Source: Flavobacterium psychroterrae
Lineage (GTDB): Bacteria; Bacteroidota; Bacteroidia; Flavobacteriales; Flavobacteriaceae
NCBI RefSeq assembly: GCF_018380615.1
Contig: NZ_JAGYVZ010000001.1
Location: forward strand, 29,623 to 93,622
Length of the DNA stretch: 64,000 nucleotides
Direction of reading: 5' to 3'
Part shown: piece by piece, positions 43,199 through 53,100 of the stretch
Position numbering within the stretch: the stretch's first letter is position 1
Layout of the letters: each line of letters starts with the position of its first letter
Notes under the pieces: model-generated
The model's input: only the letters and a program-made list of their open reading frames with translations
Database searches by the model: none
What the model was told of the DNA's origin: nothing
Made by a program: the position numbers and the translations under genes

Positions 43199-45813
43199 TT
43201 AAAATTTAAAATTATAAGAAACACCAGGTACTAATCCGTAAATAGACAATTGGCTGGACTCATTCGCTCCTGTATCATCATTTTGTGAAAACGTCATCGA
43301 TGCAGCATTTTGCCTGTTATAAAGATTATAAATACTAAATACCCAATAACTTTGCCATCCTTTCTTTTTATCCGGTTTAGGCGTATAAGTTGCACCAATA
43401 TCTAAATGGTGATATGCAGGAAGTCTGTTTCGTTTCTTAACGTATAATTAGGTATGTTTCTGCCTGCAAATTCATAATAACCATTAGGATACGTTACAGG
43501 CTGACCAGATTGTAAGGAGAAATTAGCATTGAAAGACCATTTAGGACTGAATTCATAATTTGTGGTAATATTAAGATTATGCAATTTATCATAACCTGAT
43601 AAATACCATTCACCATTGGCGATACCGGGCTCTTCGGCTGTTCTTCCCGGCGTTTTTTGTTCTGCTTTTGACAAGGTGTAAGAAACCCATCCTGTAAAAC
43701 GACCTGTATTTTTTCTGAATAATAATTCCATACCATATGATCTGGCTTTTCCGGTCAGGATATCCTGTTCAATATTATTGTTACCCAATAAATTTGCTCC
43801 ATCAATGTAATCAATCCTGTTTTTGATATTTTTATAAAATAATTCACTTTCAAAAGAGTATTCACTTTCCTTAATATTTTTGAAATATCCTACTGCATAT
43901 TGATCCAGCATTTGTGGTTTTGTAAAAGGTCCGCTTGGTGTCCAGATTGTCATGGGCAAAGGAGCACGGGTATTGGACAACATATGAATATATTGCGCCA
44001 TTCTGTTATAGCTCGCTTTTACCGAAGTTTCATCATTAAAAGCATATGATAATGCCAATCGTGGTTCAAGGTTATCAAATTTGCTGATGGTTTTTCCTTT
44101 TCCGTAATACTTACTTCCGGTTGGCGTTGCTTCTTCATAAATATTATAGAGAGGATTGTAAACTACGGATTCTCCATTTTCGTAAGTACTGATAGCTTCG
44201 TTGCCTAAACGAAAAAACGTACTGTAACGAAGTCCATAACGGAGATTCAACTTTTCAGTAACGTTATGTTCAACATCTAGATAAGCAGACGTTTCTAAAG
44301 CATATTTTTTGTCTAATTGATTGTAATTATATGCTGAATCAGTACCATAAGGTTTTACAGTTCCCGGATTAAAATCATAATATAAACCATCAATACCGTA
44401 GTTTAGTTTAAAATTATCTGATATAGTATGATTCCAGTTGTATTTAAGTCCGTAGTTGGTAATTTTACTATTCCATTCCAATTTTTGAAATGGTATTTGC
44501 AGATTAAATTTATAATCACTGTAAAAAATAGAAAGATTTGTGTTTAAATTGTCCGAAAATTTATGTTTCCAGCTAAACGTTCCCATATTATTACCGTAGG
44601 TAGTGTTGAAAAAATTGTTAATATCAAATAAATCATTTCCCATATATCCGGAAAAAGCAATTGTATTATTGGCTCCCAAACGATAATTAAACTTGGCATT
44701 AATATCATAAAACATTACGGAACTCTTAATATCTGTCAGTTTTAAAAATAAATGAGCGTATGATGCGCGTCCTGCAATAATAAATGAACCAACATCTTTT
44801 TTTATAGGACCTTGTACCATAAGCCGGCTTGAAATAAGACCAATTCCTCCACTTACTTTGTAATCGGTTAAATCTCCTGTTTGCTGGCTTACATCAAGAA
44901 CAGAAGAAACACGTCCGCCAAATTTGGACGGAATCCCTCCTTTATACAAATCTAATCCACTAACAATATCTGCATTAAAAATAGAGAAAAATCCAAACAT
45001 ATGTGAGTCGCCATAAACGGGAGCACCATCTAAAAGAATCAAATTCTGGTCAGCAGCTCCTCCACGAACATTAAATCCTGACGAAGCTTCACCGGCGTTT
45101 GTAACTCCGGGCAAAGTCAATAATGATTTTAAAGGATCCGGTTCCCCCATAGCGGTTGGCAATCTTTTAATTTCTGCCATTGAAAGCTTACTCACACTCA
45201 TTTGAGTATTTTTGATATCTACGGCTTTTGTTCCTGTAACAATTACCTGATCGAGTTCCTGACTGTCATCCTCCATATTAAAATCAATCCTTACATCATC
45301 TGAAACTGTAATTTGCTTTTCTTTATTTCTAAAACCAACATAACTAATCACAACAGTATAAGTTCCTTTTTCTACCTCAACATCAAACATTCCGTTTCTA
45401 TCGGTTGTTGCTCCGTTTCCAGTTTCCTTAATGTAAATATTCGCACCAATAATAGCTTGTTTATTTATATCGAGAACTTTTCCGGTCAGCTTGTTTTTTT
45501 TTTTAGTTGTTACTTTTGCAGCTTTTTGTTTGACAAAAATATTGTTACCTACAATCGAAAACTGAATTGATGATGTCTTATTAAGTTCATTAATAAGTTC
45601 GTTTATTTCGGTATTTTTATACGTCTTTTTTTGTGTAAAATATTTTTGGCTTGTATTAATCTGATCCGTAAAGGCAAACTTAAAATCGGTTTGATTTTCA
45701 ATTTCTTTAAAGAATTCTTTTAATGTTACGGTTTGATCAACGTTTACTGTAACGTTTTGGGAGAATACACACAAACTGAATAAAAAAAAGCATGCTGAAA
45801 TTATATGCTTCAT
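43199..45813 (-). CDS. TonB-dependent receptor with N-terminal STN signalling domain; one-base frameshift near the C-terminus
   Basis: An outer-membrane receptor of about 871 residues if the shift is repaired. Order: signal peptide (1-18), STN secretin/TonB short domain (about 20-95), carboxypeptidase-regulatory-like domain (GKVLDINKQAIIGANIYIKETG, about 105-190), plug (VIVTGTKAVDIKN to LDGAPVYGDSHMFGFFSIFN), then the barrel. The frame ends early at 43402. Inserting one base near 43424-43437 restores a further 67 residues (RLPAYHHLDIGATYTPKP ... GVSYNFKF) up to a stop at 43199, including the family-typical final strand. As given, the last barrel strands are lost. It belongs to the FecI/FecR surface-signalling set upstream. 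Confidence 0.88.
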
Positions 45814-45845
45814 GAAATTTTGTATTTTTGAATATTATTAAATGA

Positions 45846-45862
45846 GATAGTTTTATACTATC
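45846..45862. promoter_or_regulatory. Small inverted repeat upstream of the TonB-receptor gene
   Basis: GATAGT and ACTATC flank TTTAT, giving a 6-base inverted repeat 33 bases before the receptor start. It could be an operator or part of an ECF-dependent promoter. No TAnnTTTG box is seen here. Confidence 0.3.
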
Positions 45863-45913
45863 CTGAATATGAGGAGGATGTTTAGTTTCGCGGCTAGTGC
45901 ATCCTTTTCTTTT

Positions 45914-46756
45914 CTATCGAAAAGTAATCTGTTTTAAATTTTCATTTACTTCAAAGTTTAGGTTATACATTTCTGATATTAATTGGACAATAGTATTTAA
46001 ATCTTCTTTTTTATTGATTCTGATTGTAATTCTCTGATTATTATATTCTTGCGGGATTATTACATTATATCCGTAATTGGTCTCGATGTAATTGCTGATC
46101 GTGATTAGTTTTTCATTATCAAAATCTATAAATCGTTTAAATTCAGCTACTAATACGATGTTGTTTCCGTAGGTAAATTTTTCGCCGGGTTTCAAAATCC
46201 ATTTTTCATCCTGATTTTTCACATTCATCTGAACGCTTCCTTCATAAAGTTCTACTGAAACTTCTTTTTGATTCGTTTCTTTAACTGTAAATGAAGTTCC
46301 TAAAACTGTGGTGGTCGTTTCGTTACAAAATACCTGAAATGGATGCTTTTTATCTTTCGTCACTTTAAAATAAGCTTCACCCGTAACTTCAATCTTTCTG
46401 TTAACGGCGAAATTATTTCCATAAACAATTTTAGAATTCGGACTCAATTCTATTCTTGAATTATCGGGCAAGATTACAGTTTTGATTATTGAAGTGGTAT
46501 TTTCAATTACATTTTCGGCAACAATAATGTTTGTATTTACAGGATCGTTATTAAAATAAATTCCCGTTCCTGCAACAATAAAAAGCAAAACGGCCGCCGC
46601 AGCTGCATAACGCCACGGTTTAAATTTCTTTTTATTTGAAGCGAATGCTTTCGACTGGAATTGCTCCCAGGAAACTTCTTTTTCTTGATCAGAATGTGAA
46701 ATGGGGGTTTCGTCCCATAGTTTTTTCAATTCTTCTTCTAATTTATTTTCATCCAT
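45914..46756 (-). CDS. FecR-family anti-sigma factor
   Basis: A 280-residue single-pass inner-membrane protein. The cytoplasmic N-terminus (about 1-45) contains the Trp-rich sigma-binding part (KKLWDETPIS, EVSWEQF). A membrane helix covers about 49-68 (YAAAAAVLLFIVAGTGIYF). The periplasmic FecR domain has TVILPDNSRIELSPNSKIVYG and KIEVTGEAYFKVTKDKKHPFQV, and the C-terminus is the DUF4974-like part (FDNEKLITISNYIETNYGYN). It should receive the signal from the STN domain of the TonB receptor and control the ECF sigma factor. ATG 46756 is preferred over the longer frame. Confidence 0.9.
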   Translation of the reverse strand: MDENKLEEELKKLWDETPISHSDQEKEVSWEQFQSKAFASNKKKFKPWRYAAAAAVLLFIVAGTGIYFNNDPVNTNIIVAENVIENTTSIIKTVILPDNSRIELSPNSKIVYGNNFAVNRKIEVTGEAYFKVTKDKKHPFQVFCNETTTTVLGTSFTVKETNQKEVSVELYEGSVQMNVKNQDEKWILKPGEKFTYGNNIVLVAEFKRFIDFDNEKLITISNYIETNYGYNVIIPQEYNNQRITIRINKKEDLNTIVQLISEMYNLNFEVNENLKQITFR

Positions 46757-46767
46757 TTTTTGGAGCG

Positions 46768-46977
46768 TTAAATTTTTTGGCAATAAAATCCCTGCTTAGT
46801 AAAAACACCATAAACCATTTCTTTAATTTCTCTGTTGGTTTCGATTCTTAGAATATTCTCATTATTTTCGAAATCAAATTTCATGATACAATCAGAAATG
46901 ATGAATTTGAGAAGCATAACAATAAAGCTTGCATCTTCTGTGGATTTAACATCTGTTTTATAAGTCTCAATGTGCAT
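46768..46977 (-). CDS. Small protein (69 aa) between the sigma factor and FecR genes
   Basis: A short open frame with good spacing (45 bases after the sigma gene, 11 before FecR) on the operon strand. The predicted order of elements is strand-helix-strand-strand-helix-strand: IETYKTDVKS, ASFIVMLLKFI, CIMKFDFEN, NILRIETN, EIKEMVYGVFTKQG, FYCQKI. This resembles the heavy-metal-associated (HMA) ferredoxin-like fold, but the CxxC metal motif is missing. Function unknown. It might modulate the sigma or anti-sigma protein, or be an unrelated small cytoplasmic protein. Confidence 0.6.
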   Translation of the reverse strand: MHIETYKTDVKSTEDASFIVMLLKFIISDCIMKFDFENNENILRIETNREIKEMVYGVFTKQGFYCQKI

Positions 46978-47022
46978 TTTATGTTCTGTTTATATCTATA
47001 ACAAACGAGAACACAAAAGTTC

Positions 47023-47544
47023 CTAATGGTCTTCGACTTTTTTTCGAATAAATTTACTGGCGAGATAAATATGATTGGCAATTGTTTTTTCAGAAAGGTC
47101 TGTAATTGCTGCAATCTCCTTATAACTAAGGTTTTCCAGTTTATGAAGTGTAAATATTTTTTGTTGCTGTTCCGGAAGCTGATTGATGAAAGAATATAAT
47201 TTTTCTTTTCTTTCTTCAAAAATTTCGGTTTCTGTGTCCTCATGTTCCATTTTTTCGAACTTTGGATCAAGCTGAATTATTTTATTTTCTCTGTTAAGAT
47301 GATTGAGAATGATATTCTTGCAAATGGTAAAGAGTTGTTTATCGAATAAAACCTCTTCATTAAGTAATTCTCTTTTATTATAAAGTCTTAAAAAAGTCTC
47401 CTGAACAAAGTCTTGAGGGGTGAGTACGGTAAAATCGAATCGTCTGGCAATGTTTATCAGTTTATCATAGTAATTGAGATACGCTTCCCTGAAAGTAGCC
47501 TCATTACCTTTTTTTAAACTTACTATAAACTTTTTGTTGTCCAT
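47023..47544 (-). CDS. ECF RNA polymerase sigma factor (FecI-like)
   Basis: A 173-residue sigma-70 family protein. Region 2 shows YYDKLINIARRF and TPQDFVQETFLRLY. Region 4 shows LPEQQQKIFTLHKLENLSYKEIAAITDLSEKTIANHIYLASKFIRKK, with a typical helix-turn-helix. It heads the operon sigma-small protein-FecR-TonB receptor-DUF4249, the usual surface-signalling layout in which substrate binding at the receptor frees the sigma factor. No promoter of the housekeeping type is obvious upstream; autoregulation is possible. Confidence 0.92.
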   Translation of the reverse strand: MDNKKFIVSLKKGNEATFREAYLNYYDKLINIARRFDFTVLTPQDFVQETFLRLYNKRELLNEEVLFDKQLFTICKNIILNHLNRENKIIQLDPKFEKMEHEDTETEIFEERKEKLYSFINQLPEQQQKIFTLHKLENLSYKEIAAITDLSEKTIANHIYLASKFIRKKVEDH

Positions 47545-48458
47545 AACTTAAATACGATCCCTAATCTAAACTCAATGTGCAAAATAATATTGCATCCTAA
47601 ACAAGACAGCTAAGACTTTGTTCTGATTTTAAAATGAAACTTCCGGACGTAAAGAACAGGAATTTTATTCTAAAAAATATTGAATCTAAAAAACATAATA
47701 TTAACCATCGATGATTGTAGAGTTAGTAGCCTTTATTGGTAAAAGGTTACACTACTCTCCTATTTTATTATTCTTTTTTATGAGAAATTGTGAATGGAAA
47801 TCCTTATTTGATTAGTTATTAAGATTTTATAAAAGACACCACTTCTATATATTTTATAGAATGATAATTTTGCTGCTCTTTATAAAAAATAAGAATAAAC
47901 TTAAATAATCCTCGCTTACTGATCATTATGTCGTATTTTATTTATATTTTTATAAGACAAACAGACAAAACTTACAACCCGGTAAGTTTCAATACGATAT
48001 TTCATAATTAAGTTTCAATACAGGTTCTCTATTTTGATTGAATGAATAATGGATTATGAAAATGATCGGTCAAAATTTCTCTTACAATAAAAAAGGGTTT
48101 TCATGACATGAAAAACCGGCTTTATAGCATCTTTTACTTTTTACGCGCCATAGATATCTAATTTTAAATCGGATTAAAAAAACGGAATAACGGAAGGGAT
48201 TAACTTTTAAGAACTGCATTCATTTGACAGATGCAATTGCTGCTAATTTTCAATTTCTAATATTCTAAAATTTTCTCGTACTAATTTTATATTTCAGGAT
48301 TAAAATTTATTATAATTATTACAAAATCAGGTAAAAACCCTTGCTTCTGAGACACTTATAAAAAGTAATTTAGCAATATTCAATAAACCATCATACCCTA
48401 TTAATTAGGTCATCTATTAAACTAAATCTAATCATTAACTATTTAACACTTTTAAACT
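47545..48458. other. 914-base gap without a recognisable gene
   Basis: AT-rich sequence with no coding frame of note. Two weak foldbacks are visible: GGTTTTCATGACATGAAAAACC near 48093-48114, and an imperfect AGAGTTAGTAGCCTTT / AAAAGGTTACACTACTCT near 47719-47758. No promoter box of the TAnnTTTG type is clear before the tail-collar gene. Confidence 0.5.
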
Positions 48459-49013
48459 ATGGAAGAATTCATTGGAGTTGTAAAACTTTTTGCGGGAAAT
48501 TTTGCACCTAGAGGCTGGGCTTTATGCAACGGACAATTATTATCTATTGCACAATACAATGCTGTTTATGCTATCTTAGGTACGACCTACGGAGGTAACG
48601 GTACTACAACATTTGCATTACCTAATCTTCAGGGTGCTACAGCAATTGGATCTGGAAATGGTGGTGGATCAAACTACGTTCTTGGACAAACTGCCGGTAC
48701 ACCAAATGTTTCTATTTTAACAAGCAACTTGCCTGCACACGTTCACGCAGGACCAGGTAAAATATCTGTAAGTGCATCAAATGCAACAGACTCAACACCT
48801 GTAGCCGGTGCATCGTTAGCAGTACCGGGATCCGTTGTATCCAGAACTTTTACTCCTACATTAGGATTTGCAACTGCAACTCCAAGTGTAGATTTACTGA
48901 CTAATGTTACAACTGGTATTACGGGTTCTAATATTCCAATTTCTGTAATGCAACCTTATGTAGCATTGACTTACATTATTTGCTTAGAAGGTATTTTTCC
49001 ATCAAGAAATTAA
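48459..49013 (+). CDS. Phage tail-collar domain protein (microcystin-dependent-protein family)
   Basis: A 184-residue protein. The N-terminal tail-collar domain has the standard sequence IGVVKLFAGNFAPRGWALCN, then GQLLSIAQYNAVYAILGTTYGG and FALPNLQGATAIGSGNGGGS. The C-terminus ends with MQPYVALTYIICLEGIFPSRN, as in MdpB-like proteins. Such genes are frequent in bacterial chromosomes without a phage and may form trimeric fibre-like or secreted proteins. No signal peptide is seen. It converges with a methyltransferase gene 15 bases away. No phage structural genes are near, so a prophage remnant is unlikely. Confidence 0.9.
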   Translation: MEEFIGVVKLFAGNFAPRGWALCNGQLLSIAQYNAVYAILGTTYGGNGTTTFALPNLQGATAIGSGNGGGSNYVLGQTAGTPNVSILTSNLPAHVHAGPGKISVSASNATDSTPVAGASLAVPGSVVSRTFTPTLGFATATPSVDLLTNVTTGITGSNIPISVMQPYVALTYIICLEGIFPSRN

Positions 49014-49028
49014 TAGGGTTAATTACAA

Positions 49029-50039
49029 TTAATTTTTTAGGTTGTAGGACCATTTTGGTATTTCGCTAAAATCGTACATCAGCTGAATTCCTGAATAATC
49101 ATTAATACTGTACAGAGATACAACGCAATATGGGTTTGTTATATACGACTCAGCAGTTTTTAACTCAATATTGTTAAAGATCTTAATTTTAGTAAAAATG
49201 CAAATATCAGGATGATTTTCAAAGTTTGCCGGCAGGTCATAAAATTTACTTTCAATTTTTGAATTGTGAATTATACTGCTAAAAAGTTCTTTGTTTATTG
49301 TAAATAATCTATCAACAAATACATGGTGAGGATAGGGCTGCATTTGTTTGTGGCCCTTTACCTCTTGTTTGGCGTTTTTAAGTGCTGGCTCATGATCAAA
49401 AAAAGTATAGGCAAGATCAATTGTTATTTCTTCAGGAATTAAAATTCCATGAGGAGGCAATTGTGAAACAATATTTTGTGTAATGGCAACTTGCGGTTCA
49501 CTGGTCAATGCGTAATGCATGGTCTCAGAAATTGCCAGATCAATTGTAAAATCATTTGGTTTAGTGTACGTTGTCGCATCGGTTTCAATTAATTGTAATT
49601 GGTATTCATCAAGACCTGTGACAGATAAAAGATTGCGCACAGAGGCTATTGAAGCGGCATTAATATCTAATAATAAAGCGTTAATTCTGCTTTTATCAAA
49701 TAAAGGAAGTAAAGGCAGAATTAAGGTTGCATAAGGCCCACAGCCTGCATATAGTATATTAACGCTTCTTTCAGGAAAATGATTACACAGTTGGGTTAAA
49801 GCTTTATAAATACCTTTTATAAAAAAAACCGTGCGCAGATAATCATCGACACAATCTGCCGCACCGGAACTTGACAATGCAATGCCGCCTTTCACAAGTG
49901 TTTCATTGCTGACAGAATGTTCTACCGAAGAAATTTTACTGTAGAAATCTGACAGTTCCTTAGCACTTTTTACATGTTCATCAACAGTATTTGACGCAAT
50001 GATAGATTGAACAATAACCGTTAACTCTTGTTTATACAT
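49029..50039 (-). CDS. Class I SAM methyltransferase, PRMT-like
   Basis: A 336-residue protein. Motif I is VNILYAGCGPYATLILPLLP, with the acidic end of strand 2 at LLLDIN. The segment DLAISETMHYALTSEPQ, followed by LPPHGILIPEEITI, resembles the double-E loop and following helix of protein arginine methyltransferases (SExMxYxL ... ILPE). A beta-rich C-terminal part (about 215-336) fits the PRMT barrel. Substrate unknown; the neighbouring tail-collar protein is a candidate, which is inference. ATG 50039 is preferred to TTG 50048. Confidence 0.72.
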   Translation of the reverse strand: MYKQELTVIVQSIIASNTVDEHVKSAKELSDFYSKISSVEHSVSNETLVKGGIALSSSGAADCVDDYLRTVFFIKGIYKALTQLCNHFPERSVNILYAGCGPYATLILPLLPLFDKSRINALLLDINAASIASVRNLLSVTGLDEYQLQLIETDATTYTKPNDFTIDLAISETMHYALTSEPQVAITQNIVSQLPPHGILIPEEITIDLAYTFFDHEPALKNAKQEVKGHKQMQPYPHHVFVDRLFTINKELFSSIIHNSKIESKFYDLPANFENHPDICIFTKIKIFNNIELKTAESYITNPYCVVSLYSINDYSGIQLMYDFSEIPKWSYNLKN

Positions 50040-50132
50040 GATATTCAACTTTAATTAAAAGATTGGAGTTTGAAAATAAACTGAAAAATAATTAACAAGA
50101 ATACAAAATGATAAATCTAATATCAAAACATT

Positions 50133-53100
50133 ATGAAAAAACTTTACTTATTATTAATTTTTCTCTTCTTTGGGATGCAGTATATAACTGCTCAGACAAC
50201 GGAGACATTTGATACCGCTACAGTCGGTGCAGCAAATTTCACAAACGCTTCAAAAACATTTAACCTGACGAGCAGTTATGGCGTTTTTACGGTATTTAAT
50301 GGTGCAGGTCAGGGTTATGGTGGTACAAACAGATTTATACAGGTTTCAGACTCAGCAGGACCAGAAGCTTTAGGGCAGTTTGGTACTATTACTGCAGCTG
50401 CAGGAAGCTTTAAGGTCAGCAACTTTTGGATTTATCTAAGTGGTGATTCTAATCAAAATGCCGGAGTTACCAGCAATGGAGCTGCGGGATCTGTTACTTT
50501 TACAGGAAAGCTTGCTGGTGTAACACAATTTACTGTTGTTAAAACTACTAGTGGTGCTAACATTGGTTATACTTTACCGGGTAACGGTTTTGTTTATACT
50601 AATTTTGTTACTGACGGGGCTGCTGATTATACTAATGTAGTTATTGATCAGCTTGTTATTCAATTAAGTGCGAACTATGATTATTTTGCTATTGATAGTT
50701 TTACATTCGCAAATGGAGCCGTAGCTCCAACTGTTACTACAACGGCAGCTACAGCTGTAAAAGCAGTTTCTGCTACAATTGGCGGAAATGTAACTGAAGA
50801 TGGTGGAGATGCAACTATAGAAAGAGGAATCGTTTGGGCAACTACAACAAATCCAACTATTTTAAGTAATAAGGTTCAAATTGGAACCGGGACTGGAGCA
50901 TTTACAAATACTGTAACAGGATTTCCTCCCGCATCACTTATTTATTATAGAGCGTATGCAACTAATAGTGGAGGCACAAGTTATGGTGCTCAATTAACAC
51001 TAACGACTAATGCAGGATTAGGTACTGCTGCGACGGGACAAAGCAATGTGAGTTGTTTTGGTGGCAGTAATGGTACAGCTACTGTTATTGCAAATGGAGG
51101 TGGTGCTCCATACACGTACTTATGGACTAACGGAGCTACAACGGCTACTGCATCAGGACTGGGTGTTGGACCAATATCTGTAAATATTACTGATAGTGAA
51201 TTATCACAAATTACCAGAAATTTCACAATAACGCAACCTTCAACTATCGTGGGAACTCCATCTGTAACAAATGTTTCTTGTAATGGAGGATCTAACGGAA
51301 CTGCTACAATTACTGCTACCGGAGGTACTCCGGGATATACTTATTTATGGTCTAATGGAGCTATAACGGCTACTACAACAGGACTTTTAGCAGGAACTTA
51401 CAGTGTAACGATTACAGATGATAATTCATGTACACGAACTGTAAACAATATTATAGTAACACAGCCAGCAGTTCTTAACGGTACTCCTAGTGTAACAAAT
51501 GTTTCCTGTTTTGGAGGATCTAACGGAACGGCTACGATTACAGCTTCTGGAGGTACGGGTTCCCGTACTTATTTATGGTCAAACGGAGCTACAACTGCTA
51601 CTGCATCCGGACTTACTGCCGGAACTTATAGTGTCACTGTTACTGATGCTAATTCATGTACAAGAACTGTGAGTAACATTATTGTAGGAACACCTTCCGC
51701 TTCTGTTAGCGGAACTGCTTCTACCACACCTGTTTCTTGTTTTGGAGGATCTAACGGAACTGCAACTGTTACGCCTGGGGGAGGAACTCCGGGATATACT
51801 TATTTATGGTCAAACGGAGCTACAACAGCTACAGCAACAGGACTTATAGCAGGAACTTATAGTGTAACTATTACTGATGCTAATTCATGTACAGGAACTA
51901 TAAGCAATATTGTTGTAGGAGGACCTTCAGCTATTATTAGCGCAACTCCTTCTACAACATCAGTTTCTTGTTTTGGAGGATCTAACGGAACGGCTACAAT
52001 CGTAGCTTCTGGAGGAACACCCGGATATACTTATTTATGGTCTAATGGAGCTACAACAGCTACAGCATCAGGACTTCTTGCAGGGACTTATTTTGTTACT
52101 ATTACAGACGCTAACTCATGTACTAGAACTGTGACTAATATTGTTGTAGGAACACCGGCGGTTATAAATGCTGTCCCAACACAAGTTAATGTTAGTTGTA
52201 ACGGAGGTACTAATGGTTCTGCAACTGTTACACCAACAGGAGGAACAGGAGGTTTTACTTATCTTTGGTCTAATGGCACTACAACAAATTCTATAACGGA
52301 TTTAACACAAGGAACTTATAGTGTAACTATTAAAGATGCAAATACGTGTCAGGTTACACAAAATTTCACCATAACTCAACCGGCTGTATTGGCTGCGTCT
52401 CAGGGAACGATAAACAATGTAAGCTGTAACGGAGGATCTAACGGATCTGCAACTGTTGTAACTACAGGAGGAACTCCGGGATATACTTATTTATGGTCTC
52501 CAACAGGAGGTACCGGAGCTACTGCAAGCGGTCTAATTCAGGGAACTTATACAGTAACAGTTACTGATAGCAAACTATGTCAGACAACTCAAACGTTTAC
52601 AATTACAGAACCAACTCCATTTGCTGTGACAACTTCACAAAATGATATATTATGTAATGGATCTGCAACAGGATCTGCTACTGTAAATGTAACAGGAGGA
52701 ACGGGAACATATACTTATTTATGGTCACCTGCAGGAGGAACTGCAGCTACAGCTACAGGTTTAACAGCAGGAACTTATACCGTAACTATTACTGATGCTA
52801 ATACTTGTTCAACAACAAGAAATTTTACAATAACACAACCATCAGCTTTAATAGCAACACCGGTAGCAATGACCAATATAGGTTGTCGTGGTGATGCAAC
52901 AGGATCTGCTACTGTTAGTGCAAGTGGCGGAACGGGTACCTATACTTACTCATGGTCACCATTAGGTGGTAATGCAGCTACAGCTTCAGGATTAACTGCC
53001 GGTACTTATACCGTAACAGTAACCGATGCTAACTTATGTCAGACTACTCAAAACTTTACCATCACTCAACCGGCAGCAATACTTTCTGCTTCAACAGCTT

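Noticed and set aside
46881..47270. 129-codon minus-strand frame overlapping the sigma factor and small protein
   Set aside because: It lies in another frame of the sigma-factor gene, and its composition (Lys/Phe/Asn-rich, no motif) looks like out-of-frame translation.
48459..49013. Tail-collar gene as evidence for a prophage
   Set aside because: No capsid, tail, integrase, lysis or terminase gene is nearby, and this family is common in chromosomes outside phages.
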